From assembly GCF_023151555.2 (NCBI RefSeq), contig NZ_CP100425.1:62001-126000 (forward strand): DNA of 64,000 nt. Direction: 5' to 3'. The notes under the pieces were generated by a model. That model had not been told where the DNA came from and did no database searches. It saw only the letters and a program-made list of their open reading frames with translations. Of the stretch, positions 27,981 to 37,474 are shown in pieces; position 1 is the first letter of the stretch, and every line of letters starts with the position of its first letter. The position numbers and the translations under genes were made by a program. The DNA is from Photobacterium sp. CCB-ST2H9 (lineage in GTDB: Bacteria > Pseudomonadota > Gammaproteobacteria > Enterobacterales > Vibrionaceae).

Positions 27981-28589
27981 TTGCTTGTAACACTAAAAGA
28001 AATCGCGGTAATTCGGTCAGGTCACCCTTTTCGAGGTTCGATAGAAGAAGCTTTAGAGGGGAACGGTTATGTCATTCAAACTCGAGACCAAAGCGTAGAT
28101 GGGAAAATAAGTTGGTCGAAGCTTGTTCGTGCCGATGTTGCTGGGCGAAAAGAGCCTGAATGGCTTCAAGCGGGCGACGTAATATTTGCGGCGCGTGGAA
28201 TAAGAAACCTTGCATCTTGGGTATCAGAAGGCGATTTGAGCGTGCTAGAGCTACCAGTGATCTGCTCGCCGCACTATTTTCAGATTCGCTTGAACTCCAC
28301 AATAACGCTATTGCCAGAGTTTCTTGCATGGCAACTCAATCAATCGGTCGCACAACGTCATTTTCAGCAATCTGCCGAGGGTACAATGCAAGTGAGTATT
28401 CGACGTTCGGTACTAGAGGAAACGCCAATCACAATTCCGCCATTAGAAACGCAGCGAAAAGTGCTGTCGTTAAGCCAGCGAGCACATCGAGAAGAGCAAA
28501 TATACCAAGAGTTAATCCAGTTACGACGGATGGAGATGCAAGCCATCGCCAATCAAGTTTTAAACGAACAATCAAAAAATAAGAGATAG
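27981..28589 (+). CDS. Half-HsdS: single target-recognition-domain specificity protein
   Basis: 202-aa protein with one type I specificity (TRD) domain followed by one coiled-coil spacer; full HsdS proteins carry two of each. Diagnostic features are the TRD core (LPVICSPHYFQIRL; GTMQVSIRRSVLEETPITIPPLETQRKV) and the helical C-terminus. TTG 27981 is supported by AGGTGG 4 nt upstream. It precedes hsdM by 3 nt while a complete hsdS follows hsdM, so it is not needed to supply specificity. Truncated HsdS proteins are known to dimerise and recognise interrupted palindromes. Two such palindromes lie immediately upstream, so it may be an autoregulator. That role is inferred. Confidence 0.8.
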   Translation: MLVTLKEIAVIRSGHPFRGSIEEALEGNGYVIQTRDQSVDGKISWSKLVRADVAGRKEPEWLQAGDVIFAARGIRNLASWVSEGDLSVLELPVICSPHYFQIRLNSTITLLPEFLAWQLNQSVAQRHFQQSAEGTMQVSIRRSVLEETPITIPPLETQRKVLSLSQRAHREEQIYQELIQLRRMEMQAIANQVLNEQSKNKR

Positions 28590-28592
28590 AAA

Positions 28593-30110
28593 ATGCCAAA
28601 CTCTCCAATCAATCAAGAAGAAATCAACAAAGCCGTCTGGTCGGCGTGCGATACGTTCCGTGGCACCGTCGATCCATCCATCTACAAAGACTTCATCTTG
28701 ACCATGCTGTTCTTAAAATACATCTCAGATGTACGCCAAGACAAAGTGGAAGAACTCACTACACAGTTCGGTGGCAACCAAGAAATGGTTGAAGCCATGC
28801 TTGCTAGCCAATCATTCAAAATTCCAGCAGGTTCAACCTTCTGGGATTTGTATGATGCACGTAATACCGCAGGTAACGGTACGCGTATTGACCAAGCGCT
28901 GCACGCGATTGAAGAAGCCAACGGCACCAAGCTAAAAGGCGTGTTCCAAGACATCAGCTTCAACACCGATAAACTGGGTGATGAAAAGCAAAAGAACGAC
29001 ATTCTACGCCATCTATTGGAAGACTTTGGTAAGCCAACCCTAAACCTACGCCCTAGCCGTGTTGGTTCGCGGGATGTAATTGGTAACGCATACGAATACC
29101 TGATCAAACACTTTGCCGCTGGCAGCGGTAAATCAGCAGGTGAATTCTATACCCCGCCAGAGGTATCGGATCTGCTTTCTATCATCCTAGAGCCACAACA
29201 AGGCGACAGCATTTGTGACCCTGCATGTGGTTCAGGCTCACTATTGATGAAGTGTGGTAAGCAAGTTCAAAAGAACTTTGGCGGCTCTAAGCAGTATGCA
29301 CTGTTTGGTCAAGAAGCGATTGGCTCAACATGGTCACTGGCGAAAATGAACATGTTCCTGCATGGCGAAGACAACCACCGTATTGAATGGGGCGACACCA
29401 TTCGTAACCCTAAGCTTCAAGACAGCAACGGTGGCTTACTGCACTTTGACGTAGTAACCGCAAACCCACCATTCTCGTTAGATAAGTGGGGACATGAAGA
29501 TGCAGAAAGCGATCACTTTGGTCGCTTCCGTCGTGGCGTGCCACCGAAAACCAAAGGTGACTACGCATTCATCTCGCACATGATCGAGACTTTAAAGCCA
29601 GAGACTGGTCGTATGGGTGTAGTTGTGCCTCATGGCGTGCTATTCCGTGCATCTTCTGAGGGTAAAATCCGTCAACAACTGATTGAAGAAAACCTATTGG
29701 ATGCGGTAATCGGTTTACCTGAAAAACTTTTCTTTGGTACGGGCATTCCTGCGGCAATCTTGATCTTCAAGAAGAAAAAAGACACCAACGATGTGATGTT
29801 CATTGATGCTTCGCGAGAGTTTAAGTCTGGCAAAAACCAAAACGTACTGACACAAGAGAACATCGACAAGATCGTCAAGACTTATCGCAGTGGCGACAAC
29901 GTGGATAAGTACGCGTATGTGGCAACCCTTGATGAGATCCGTGAGAACGACTACAACCTGAATATCCCTCGTTACGTCGATACCTTTGAAGAAGAAGCGG
30001 AAATCGATTTGATGGCAGTGCGTAGTGAGCGTTTGGCGCTACAGACCGAACTAGCTGACCTAGAAGCAGAAATGGCAGGCTACCTAGAGGAGTTGGGTTA
30101 TGGTGCCTAA
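28593..30110 (+). CDS. hsdM: Type I restriction-modification methyltransferase subunit HsdM
   Basis: 505-aa N6-adenine methyltransferase subunit. The N-terminal HsdM helical domain (KAVWSACDTFRGTV) is followed by SAM-binding DPACGSGSLL (near residue 209) and catalytic NPPF (near residue 291, in TANPPFSLDKWG). With HsdS it methylates host recognition sites; with HsdR it forms the restriction complex. It starts 3 nt after the half-HsdS and its end overlaps hsdS by 11 nt. Codon usage looks less AT-rich than the flanking tns genes, consistent with cargo of a different origin. Confidence 0.95.
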   Translation: MPNSPINQEEINKAVWSACDTFRGTVDPSIYKDFILTMLFLKYISDVRQDKVEELTTQFGGNQEMVEAMLASQSFKIPAGSTFWDLYDARNTAGNGTRIDQALHAIEEANGTKLKGVFQDISFNTDKLGDEKQKNDILRHLLEDFGKPTLNLRPSRVGSRDVIGNAYEYLIKHFAAGSGKSAGEFYTPPEVSDLLSIILEPQQGDSICDPACGSGSLLMKCGKQVQKNFGGSKQYALFGQEAIGSTWSLAKMNMFLHGEDNHRIEWGDTIRNPKLQDSNGGLLHFDVVTANPPFSLDKWGHEDAESDHFGRFRRGVPPKTKGDYAFISHMIETLKPETGRMGVVVPHGVLFRASSEGKIRQQLIEENLLDAVIGLPEKLFFGTGIPAAILIFKKKKDTNDVMFIDASREFKSGKNQNVLTQENIDKIVKTYRSGDNVDKYAYVATLDEIRENDYNLNIPRYVDTFEEEAEIDLMAVRSERLALQTELADLEAEMAGYLEELGYGA

Positions 30111-31371
30111 TGGTTGGGAAGTGAAATCACCATCAAAACTATTTAAATTATTTAGTGGTTTTGCATTTAAAAGCTCTGATGCAAAAGAATCAGGGGCAAA
30201 ATGGTTAAAAATTGCCAACGTTGGTATAGGTGAAATCAAATGGGATGCAGATAGCTTCCTACCTGAACATTTTTTGTTAGAACATAAAAAATATCTACTT
30301 ACTAAAGGGGATATTGTTGTGGCACTAACTCGACCAACTCTTGGTAATAAATTAAAAGTTGCAAGATTAACCAAAGATAGTGATACCTCATTACTTAATC
30401 AACGTGTAGCTAAGATCGTTTGTAAGGACAATGTTGATTCAGAGTTTACATTCCAAGTTCTCCGTAGCGATCAATTTGCATTTCGTATAAATGTAGGATT
30501 ACTCGGAACTGATCCACCGAATTTAAGTGTTAAGGTACTAGAAGATTTTACGATTCCTGTCCCACCACTCCCAGAACAACGCAAAATCGCCCAAATCCTT
30601 TCAACATGGGATAAGGCAATTGCAACTACAGAAAAGCTGATTGATGCCAGCAAGCAGCAGAAAAAAGCCTTAATGCAGCAGTTGTTGACGGGTAAAAAGC
30701 GTTTGATTGATCCTGAAACGGGTAAAGCGTTTGAGGGGGAGTGGGAAGAGGTGCGACTGTCAGCATTATCCATTAAAGGAAAAGGCAACTTTACGGATGG
30801 CGATTGGATTGAATCTCCTTACATTGCTGATTCTGGTTGTCGACTAATACAAACAGGAAATATAGGTGTCGGTTGCTTTAAAAATAAGGCTAAAAAGTAC
30901 ATTTCTGAAGCAAGCTTTGTCAAATTGAAATGTAAAGAAGTAAAAGTTAATGATTTACTGATTTGTCGTCTAGCTGAACCCGCAGGGAGAGCTTGTGTTG
31001 TTCCAGATATAGGAGAAAGAAAAATGCTTACTTCTGTTGATGTAACAATAATGCGCGTAGACAAAACAAAGTCTTCACCTGAATACCTTAGTTACTTTTT
31101 CAGCTTAGATCACACACTATATACTGTTACGACACTCTGTGGTGGCTCAACTCGAAGTCGCATATCAAGAACGAATTTGGGGCGGATGAAAATCTTCTTG
31201 CCTGCACTTAATGAACAACAAAAAATCGCCGCAGTCCTCTCTGCTGCCGATAAGGAAATCGAATTGTTAGAAGCCAAACTTGCACACTTCATGCAAGAGA
31301 AAAAGGCGTTGATGCAGCAGTTGTTGACAGGCAAACGTCGTGTGAAGGTAGCGGAAACCGAAGCCGCTTAA
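30100..31371 (+). CDS. hsdS: Type I specificity subunit HsdS (two TRDs)
   Basis: 423-aa DNA-recognition subunit with two target-recognition domains. Each ends in the same spacer signature: ALMQQLLTGKKRL near residue 190 and ALMQQLLTGKRRV near residue 405. TRD1 ends with FTIPVPPLPEQRKIAQIL and TRD2 with MKIFLPALNEQQKIAAVL. The TRD regions are markedly AT-richer than the spacers, typical of exchanged specificity cassettes. The target sequence cannot be read from the protein. It overlaps hsdM by 11 nt and is followed by a 65-nt gap with a small hairpin. Confidence 0.93.
   Translation: MVPNGWEVKSPSKLFKLFSGFAFKSSDAKESGAKWLKIANVGIGEIKWDADSFLPEHFLLEHKKYLLTKGDIVVALTRPTLGNKLKVARLTKDSDTSLLNQRVAKIVCKDNVDSEFTFQVLRSDQFAFRINVGLLGTDPPNLSVKVLEDFTIPVPPLPEQRKIAQILSTWDKAIATTEKLIDASKQQKKALMQQLLTGKKRLIDPETGKAFEGEWEEVRLSALSIKGKGNFTDGDWIESPYIADSGCRLIQTGNIGVGCFKNKAKKYISEASFVKLKCKEVKVNDLLICRLAEPAGRACVVPDIGERKMLTSVDVTIMRVDKTKSSPEYLSYFFSLDHTLYTVTTLCGGSTRSRISRTNLGRMKIFLPALNEQQKIAAVLSAADKEIELLEAKLAHFMQEKKALMQQLLTGKRRVKVAETEAA
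30661..30703. repeat. hsdS internal direct repeat, copy 1
   Basis: This segment encodes the ALMQQLLTGKKR spacer and shares the exact core ATGCAGCAGTTGTTGAC with 31300-31343. Such repeats allow recombinational exchange of recognition domains. Confidence 0.75.
31300..31343. repeat. hsdS internal direct repeat, copy 2
   Basis: Second copy, encoding ALMQQLLTGKRR, with the same 17-nt identical core as copy 1, about 640 bp downstream. Confidence 0.75.
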
Positions 31372-31379
31372 TTGAATAA

Positions 31380-31397
31380 TCCCCTCATTCGAGGGGA
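31380..31397 (+). promoter_or_regulatory. Small hairpin between hsdS and the Septu-like ATPase gene
   Basis: TCCCCTC and GAGGGGA with a 4-nt loop just after the hsdS stop. There is no T-run, so it is more likely an mRNA-stability or attenuation element than a terminator. Confidence 0.35.
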
Positions 31398-31436
31398 GAA
31401 TAGCAGATGTTCTCAAATGATTGAGTTGATAATAAT

Positions 31437-32774
31437 ATGAAAATAAAGGCATTAACATTAAAGAACTTCCGTGGTTTTAAAGAGTTTGAATGTACCTTTA
31501 AGCCTGGCATCAATGTATTGGTTGGTTTAAATGGGTTTGGTAAATCATCACTCCTTGATGCGATTACGGTGGCATACGGACAGTTTATGAGTGGATTTGG
31601 CACGAGTACCGACCGAGCCATCCGTGATAATGATATTCACTTGGGTAAAATTGCCTCGGGTGAACATGGTTTCACCATGGAATCACAATTTCCTGTTGTC
31701 GTTTCTGCTCAATCATTTGGTGATTATGTTGATGACTTCCCCATTGAGTGGTCTCGTGCGCGTAATACACAGAAAAGTACGGGAACCAAAGTATCTGAAT
31801 TGGTTAATGTTGCTAAGCGCTTAGAAAAAATAGTCCAAGATGGGGCGCAACCACATCTGCCTGTTATTGCCTGCTATGGTACAGACAGACTTTGGAATCA
31901 GAGCTTTGATACTTCTAGCGACATGCCAAAATTGGGCAAGATGAGCCGCTTAGAGGGGTATCGTGATTGGGATAAGCCGAGCAGTGGTTACAAAACATTT
32001 GCCAGCTGGCTCTATCAAGAAACCATGGCAAGTTTTGAACAGTCGATGAAACAGCAGCAACAACGTATGTCTGGCAACCTGGTTTCGGGTAATGTCCATG
32101 AGGCTCGCCTAAACGCATTACAAAAAGCTATCAATGCTGTACTGGAACCATCGGGCTGGTCAAATGTTCATTACTCTGCAACTGAAAAACAAGTTGTGGC
32201 AACGCACGAAGTACAAGGTAATGTACCGATTTCACTGCTCAGTGATGGTGTGCGTAACATGATTGGTATGGTTGCTGATATTGCTCGCCGAGCGATCCAA
32301 TTGAACCCTCATCAGGGGGAGCATGTGATTCGAGAGTCACATGGTATTGTATTGATCGATGAGGTGGATATGCATCTACATCCGCAATGGCAGCGCCATA
32401 TTCTTGGTGGTTTACAAAAGGCGTTTCCAAAGATTCAGTTTATTGTGACAACCCACAGCCCGTTAGTTATCAGTGACATCAAAGGCGTGTATGTGAATTT
32501 GCTGGATAACCCAGAAAAAGCCACTCCAGTACCAGAATTATACGGTCAAGATGCCAACTCTGTTTTACTTGAAATCATGGATACGGATATCCGTAATGCT
32601 AAGGTCAATGAGAAATTGGGTGACTTGCTTGATGCTATTCATGACTCTGAAATCGATAGAGCAAAAGAACTTTTGACACGCTTAGAAGATGACTTACCAG
32701 CGAGTAACTTAGAACTATCTAAAGCAAAACTTTTGCTTCGTAAGAAGGAGCTAAAAATTGCGAAAGATAACTAA
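31437..32774 (+). CDS. AAA ATPase, Septu PtuA-like
   Basis: 445-aa SMC/OLD-type AAA15 ATPase. The N-terminus [14 protein letters not shown] is typical of this class. Walker A is GLNGFGKSS (residues 30-38). The signature-like [11 protein letters not shown] lies near residue 265 and Walker [15 protein letters not shown] near 303-316. It overlaps the HNH nuclease gene by 17 nt. An ATPase/HNH pair of this kind matches the Septu anti-phage system, in which PtuA and PtuB form a nuclease complex. Its location inside a hsd operon is a known type of nesting. The assignment rests on the pair and on motifs, not on a search. Confidence 0.82.
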   Translation: MKIKALTLKNFRGFKEFECTFKPGINVLVGLNGFGKSSLLDAITVAYGQFMSGFGTSTDRAIRDNDIHLGKIASGEHGFTMESQFPVVVSAQSFGDYVDDFPIEWSRARNTQKSTGTKVSELVNVAKRLEKIVQDGAQPHLPVIACYGTDRLWNQSFDTSSDMPKLGKMSRLEGYRDWDKPSSGYKTFASWLYQETMASFEQSMKQQQQRMSGNLVSGNVHEARLNALQKAINAVLEPSGWSNVHYSATEKQVVATHEVQGNVPISLLSDGVRNMIGMVADIARRAIQLNPHQGEHVIRESHGIVLIDEVDMHLHPQWQRHILGGLQKAFPKIQFIVTTHSPLVISDIKGVYVNLLDNPEKATPVPELYGQDANSVLLEIMDTDIRNAKVNEKLGDLLDAIHDSEIDRAKELLTRLEDDLPASNLELSKAKLLLRKKELKIAKDN

Positions 32775-33402
32775 ACGTGCAGGATACGAGCCACAAGAAC
32801 TGACAGATTGGAAGCGCTCTAATCCGAATCAGCGATACCCACAGCTCAAAGACGGTGCTGTTCGCCAAGCCATAAGAACTGAAGCTCTTGCAGAACAATA
32901 TTATTTATGTGGTCACTGCTGTCAGACTTTGTCTGGTGATGGCGATTGTCATAATGAACATGTTGAAGCACAAGATCTCAATCAGAATAGAACTCTAGAT
33001 TTCAGCAACATTATAGCGAGCTGCAATACACTAAAGCAGTGTGGGGACTCTCATAAATCTCAACCTCTGCCACTTACACCATTAATGGCTCAATGCGAGA
33101 CTGACTTAGTGTTTAAACTCAGTGGTCGTGTTTCAGGTAAAACTCCTGATGCTATTGAGACCATAAGAGTTTTAAATCTTGGGGATACAGAAAAAAATAA
33201 TAAAAGCCTAATAGAAAAGAGAAAGCAGTTATCTTTCGCTTTGTTGACTGAGCATGCAATTGCTCCAGAGGATGAAGAAGACTGGGCAGAAGAACCAGAG
33301 CTGCTTGCAGATGTTATCAATGATCTCCTTACTCCTGATAATGGCAAACTAAAGCCCTTTGCACCTGTGGTTGCTAATGTATTAAGGCAATGGATTGCAT
33401 AA
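32758..33402 (+). CDS. HNH endonuclease, Septu PtuB-like
   Basis: 214-aa nuclease. TTG 32758 is supported by AAGGAG ending 7 nt upstream. The N-terminus [19 protein letters not shown] is typical of the TIGR02646/PtuB family. A zinc C51-x2-C54 precedes the HNH core: H68 in NEHVEAQ, then NIIASC near residues 84-89 and CGDSHKS. It is translationally coupled to the ATPase upstream and to hsdR downstream (stop/start overlap TAATG). It would supply DNA cleavage in the Septu-like complex. Confidence 0.83.
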   Translation: MRKITKRAGYEPQELTDWKRSNPNQRYPQLKDGAVRQAIRTEALAEQYYLCGHCCQTLSGDGDCHNEHVEAQDLNQNRTLDFSNIIASCNTLKQCGDSHKSQPLPLTPLMAQCETDLVFKLSGRVSGKTPDAIETIRVLNLGDTEKNNKSLIEKRKQLSFALLTEHAIAPEDEEDWAEEPELLADVINDLLTPDNGKLKPFAPVVANVLRQWIA

Positions 33403-36400
33403 TGAATAACTCTAATCATCTGCCTAACTTCAAAGAAGAACAAAGCGCAAAAATCCCTGCACTAACTTTGCTTACTAACCTTGGCTATCAATTCATTTCG
33501 CCGAGTGAATGTATGGCAATGCGTGGCAACAAAACCACGGTGATTTTGCCGCAGGTTTTGCGCAAAGTATTGAGCTTTAAAACCTATTCATTCATGGGTA
33601 AAGAGCGTCATTTATCGCAAGCTGCGATTGATAAAATCGTACAAGAGCTTGCCAATCCTGCGATGAATGAAGGGCTAAAAGCGGCCAATGAAAAGCTCTA
33701 TAACGCGTTAACCTACGGCATTAGCGTGACTGAGTTTGTCGAGGGTAAAAAAGCCAACCCAACCATTCAAATCATTGATTGGGACACGCCTGAAAACAAC
33801 CAATTTCATTTCACCGAAGAGATGGAAGTTGATAACGCCCGTAGTACAGGTAAACGCATTCCTGACGTGGTCTGTTTCGTTAATGGCTTGCCTTGGGTGG
33901 TGATAGAAGCAAAACGCCCTGACAGCAGCATCAATGGTAAACCCACCATCACCGAAGGTATTTCGCAAAACATCCGCAACCAAAAAGTGGATGAAATTCC
34001 GCATCTGTTTGCTTACAGCCAACTGTTGTTGTCCATCAATGGACATGATGGCTTATACGGTACGTGCGGCACACCTGAGAAGTTCTGGGCGAAATGGAAA
34101 GAAGAAGACATCACCGAAAGCACCTTTGAACGCATTAAGAACACCCCACTGAATGACGCGCAACTGAATGCGATTTTCAGCCATCGCACGCCAGCGATCA
34201 AAGATGAATATCTATCACTGATTGCAGGCGGTGATTTGGTGGTGACAGACCAAGATCGCTTATTGGTATCCTTACTGCGCCATGACCGCCTACTAGAGCT
34301 AACCCGTTTATTCACATTGTTTGACAAAAAAGCAGGCAAGATTGTTGCGCGTTATCAGCAAGTGTTTGGCATTAAAGCCTTAGTGGAGCGCATCACCTCT
34401 TTTGATGACAAAGGCGCACGTAATGGCGGTGTGATCTGGCATACCACAGGTTCAGGCAAATCATTCACGATGGTGTTTTTGTCAAAAGCACTGATTTGGC
34501 TAAAAGAGTTAGCGAAATGCCGTGTTGTGGTTGTGACTGACCGTGTCGATTTAGAAGATCAGCTTGCTCGCACCTTTGCCTCTGGCGGCGCACTGTCAGA
34601 TAAAGACAAAAAAGATGCAATGGCAACTACAGGTAAACGCCTTGCCGAGCAAATTGGTAAAGGCAATGAACGTATAATCTTCTCGATCATCAACAAGTTT
34701 GGTACGGCGATTAACCTACCAGAATGCTACAACGATAGTCCAGACATTATCGTATTAGTGGATGAGGGACACCGTAGCCAAAACGGTGAAAACAATATCC
34801 GAATGCAACAAGCCTTGCCAAAAGCGGCTTACATCGGCTTCACAGGTACACCCCTACTGCAAGACGATAAAACCGAGAACAAGTTCGGTAAGATCATTCA
34901 CTCTTACACCATGCAGCAAGCCGTTGAAGATGGCACGGTGACCCCTCTGTTATACGAAGAGCGTATTCCTGATCTCAGCACCAACGACAAAGCCATTGAT
35001 GCATGGTTTGACCGTATTACCGATACCCTATCGGAAAAGCAACGCGCTGACTTAAAGCGCAAGTTCGCTCAAAAAGGTCAGATCTACCAAACCGAAGGTC
35101 GCTTAGAGTTAATCGCGCACGATATTTCTGATCACTTCCAGAACTTCAAGCAGCAAGGTTTGAAAGGACAACTTGCTTGCGACTCTAAAGCCTCTGCGAT
35201 CCGCTATAAGAAGCTTCTCGACCAAATCGGTAAAGTCACTTCAGTGGTTGCGATGTCACCACCCGATACCCGTGAGGGACACGATAACGTCGATAATGAA
35301 AGTACCGATCTGGTCCAAAATTGGTGGAAAGAGAACGTCGCACAGAAAGGCTGGAGCGATGAAAAAGCCTACACCAAACACATCATTGCAGAATTTGAAA
35401 AGGATGAAGGTCCCGACATTATGATTGTGGTCGATAAGCTTTTAACTGGCTTCGATGAACCTAAGAACACAGTATTGTATATCGACAAACCGTTAAAGCA
35501 GCACAACCTAATCCAAGCAATTGCACGTGTTAACCGCCTACACAGTAAAAAGCAGTTTGGTTATTTGATTGACTATCGAGGCATCCTCAAAGAGTTGGAT
35601 ACCACCATTGAAAAGTACCAAGACTTAGCTGAGCGCACCCAGGGCGGCTTTGATATCGATGATCTCAAAGGTTTATATAACCGCATGGATACCGAGTACA
35701 AGAAGTTGCCAGGTTTGTATGATGACCTATGGGCAATTTTTTCTGGTGTGAAGAACAAGCAAGATGGACAAGCACTTCGTCAGGCTTTGGCACCTAAAAT
35801 TGAAAATATTGACGGTCAACTGACTGATACCAACTTGAAGTTGCGTAATGATTTTTATGATGCGCTGACAGCGTTTGCTAACTGCTTAAAAGTCGCATTG
35901 CAATCGGCTACGTATTTTGAAGATAAGAGTTTCGACAATAAGCGAGACCTTTACAAGATCACGCTGAAATCCATGAGTCAACTGCGCCAACAAGTACGCG
36001 CTGATGCAGAGGAAACCGTGGACTATGACGAGTATTCGGAAAATATTCGCTCCATGTTAGACAAGCACATTGCAGGCGTGTCGATTGAAGAGCCAGAAGG
36101 CGCTTATCTGGTTGGTAATATGGGCAAAGATGCCAAACCAGAGCAAATGACCGATGATGAAGCCAAAAACAAAAAGGATGTCATCACAGGTCGTGTGACC
36201 AAGATGATTGAGCAAGATTTAGCGGATGACCCGTATGCCCAAGAGTATTTCTCAAACTTGTTAAAGCAAGCCATCGAGAAAACCAAGGAGATGTTTGATA
36301 GCCCTGTTAAACAGTATCTTCTATTTGCGGATTTCGAGCAGCAGGTCAAAGACCGTGATGTAGCAGGATTGCCGACGGATCGCTTTGCAGAGCTTGACCC

Positions 36401-36680
36401 TAAAATCAAACGTCACGTTCAAGCCTACTATGGTCTGTTCCTAAAAGTGCTAGGTGAACCATCACCGCTAACGGAAGATCAATGCTTTAAGTATGCCTTA
36501 GACATTGATGGCATTGTGCGTAAAGCGGTTGCCGAGTTTTCAATTAACCCATCGGAGATTGAAAACCAAATTCGTTTAGGACTGCTGCCACTGCTGTTTA
36601 ATGATGTGGGTATCGATAAAGCGCAAGCTATTATTACGGATGTTATTCAGATCACCCGTCTTGGCTTATCAGGTCACTAA
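33402..36680 (+). CDS. hsdR: Type I restriction endonuclease subunit HsdR
   Basis: About 1092-aa translocase/nuclease. The N-terminal PD-(D/E)xK nuclease is visible as RIPDVVCF followed by WVVIEAKRP (near residues 150-175). The SF2 helicase part has Walker A HTTGSGKS (near 345), the DEGH box in IVLVDEGHRSQ (near 455) and GFTGTPLL. The C-terminal helical region binds HsdM. ATG 33402 overlaps the upstream stop (TAATG). An in-frame ATG at 33390 would add four residues and cannot be excluded. Together with HsdM and HsdS it completes a type I system. Confidence 0.94.
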   Translation: MNNSNHLPNFKEEQSAKIPALTLLTNLGYQFISPSECMAMRGNKTTVILPQVLRKVLSFKTYSFMGKERHLSQAAIDKIVQELANPAMNEGLKAANEKLYNALTYGISVTEFVEGKKANPTIQIIDWDTPENNQFHFTEEMEVDNARSTGKRIPDVVCFVNGLPWVVIEAKRPDSSINGKPTITEGISQNIRNQKVDEIPHLFAYSQLLLSINGHDGLYGTCGTPEKFWAKWKEEDITESTFERIKNTPLNDAQLNAIFSHRTPAIKDEYLSLIAGGDLVVTDQDRLLVSLLRHDRLLELTRLFTLFDKKAGKIVARYQQVFGIKALVERITSFDDKGARNGGVIWHTTGSGKSFTMVFLSKALIWLKELAKCRVVVVTDRVDLEDQLARTFASGGALSDKDKKDAMATTGKRLAEQIGKGNERIIFSIINKFGTAINLPECYNDSPDIIVLVDEGHRSQNGENNIRMQQALPKAAYIGFTGTPLLQDDKTENKFGKIIHSYTMQQAVEDGTVTPLLYEERIPDLSTNDKAIDAWFDRITDTLSEKQRADLKRKFAQKGQIYQTEGRLELIAHDISDHFQNFKQQGLKGQLACDSKASAIRYKKLLDQIGKVTSVVAMSPPDTREGHDNVDNESTDLVQNWWKENVAQKGWSDEKAYTKHIIAEFEKDEGPDIMIVVDKLLTGFDEPKNTVLYIDKPLKQHNLIQAIARVNRLHSKKQFGYLIDYRGILKELDTTIEKYQDLAERTQGGFDIDDLKGLYNRMDTEYKKLPGLYDDLWAIFSGVKNKQDGQALRQALAPKIENIDGQLTDTNLKLRNDFYDALTAFANCLKVALQSATYFEDKSFDNKRDLYKITLKSMSQLRQQVRADAEETVDYDEYSENIRSMLDKHIAGVSIEEPEGAYLVGNMGKDAKPEQMTDDEAKNKKDVITGRVTKMIEQDLADDPYAQEYFSNLLKQAIEKTKEMFDSPVKQYLLFADFEQQVKDRDVAGLPTDRFAELDPKIKRHVQAYYGLFLKVLGEPSPLTEDQCFKYALDIDGIVRKAVAEFSINPSEIENQIRLGLLPLLFNDVGIDKAQAIITDVIQITRLGLSGH

Positions 36681-36682
36681 GC

Positions 36683-37474
36683 ATGGCTTCTTTTGACCTG
36701 AAAGAAGGCGATGTCGAGGAATACAGCTTCATCTATGGTGATGAAGCTGTTACCTACGAAGTGATCCGTAAGGCATTTGCTTTGGGCAAAAACGGGGAAG
36801 CTAAGAAAAAGAAAATCACCATCCGAGTGCATCCAGATTGCCGAGTGGCTGTTACTGCGCCTCAGGATGCTGATAAATCGGCAATCCATGAGGCGGTCAT
36901 GCAACGCGCTCAATGGATTTGGAATGCACTGGTCGAGTTTCGATCTCACTTAGAATATGTTCAAACCAAACACTATGTGAGCGGTGAGATGCAATTCTAC
37001 CTAGGCCGTCGCTATGTGTTAAAGGTGGTTGAAGACCAAGATGCCATTTCCAACGTGAAGATGGAACGAGGCAAGTTGTTAGTCACTCTTAACCGCTTTA
37101 ACGAAGATAAGCCAAAGCTCGTCAAAGCACTGGTATCTGGTTGGTATGGCGTTCGTGCAGAACGGGTTTTCCATGAACGCTTAGCTGAGCTTTTACCGCA
37201 GGCTACGTGGGTAGAGGGCATCCCTTCATTTCGCATTATGCCGATGCAAAAACAATGGGGAAGCTGCTCAGCCAAAGGAACCTTGATGCTCAACCCTCAC
37301 CTAATCAAAGCCCCCAAAGAGTGCATTGATTACGTGATCCTACATGAGCTTTGCCACATCGCAGAATACAACCACAGCGAGCGCTTCTGGCGCTTATTAA
37401 CCAGCGTGATGCCAAACTGGAAAGAAGTGAAAAGTAAGCTCGATGGTATGGCGGAATTGTATTTGAATGAGTGA
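36683..37474 (+). CDS. YgjP-like (DUF45/M48-type) metallopeptidase
   Basis: 263-aa protein with the zinc motif HELCH (near residue 217, in VILHELCHIAEYNHSERFW) and the family block MQKQWGSCSAKGTLMLNP. YgjP/DUF45 proteins are often encoded next to type I hsd genes, but their biological role is not settled. It starts 2 nt after the hsdR stop and overlaps the next gene by 8 nt, so it is part of the defence operon. Confidence 0.88.
   Translation: MASFDLKEGDVEEYSFIYGDEAVTYEVIRKAFALGKNGEAKKKKITIRVHPDCRVAVTAPQDADKSAIHEAVMQRAQWIWNALVEFRSHLEYVQTKHYVSGEMQFYLGRRYVLKVVEDQDAISNVKMERGKLLVTLNRFNEDKPKLVKALVSGWYGVRAERVFHERLAELLPQATWVEGIPSFRIMPMQKQWGSCSAKGTLMLNPHLIKAPKECIDYVILHELCHIAEYNHSERFWRLLTSVMPNWKEVKSKLDGMAELYLNE

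Noticed and set aside
27981..28589. Half-HsdS as a simple broken piece of hsdS
   Set aside because: It has its own promoter, start and ribosome-binding site, an intact TRD and spacer, and sits before hsdM, so it looks like a complete gene rather than debris.
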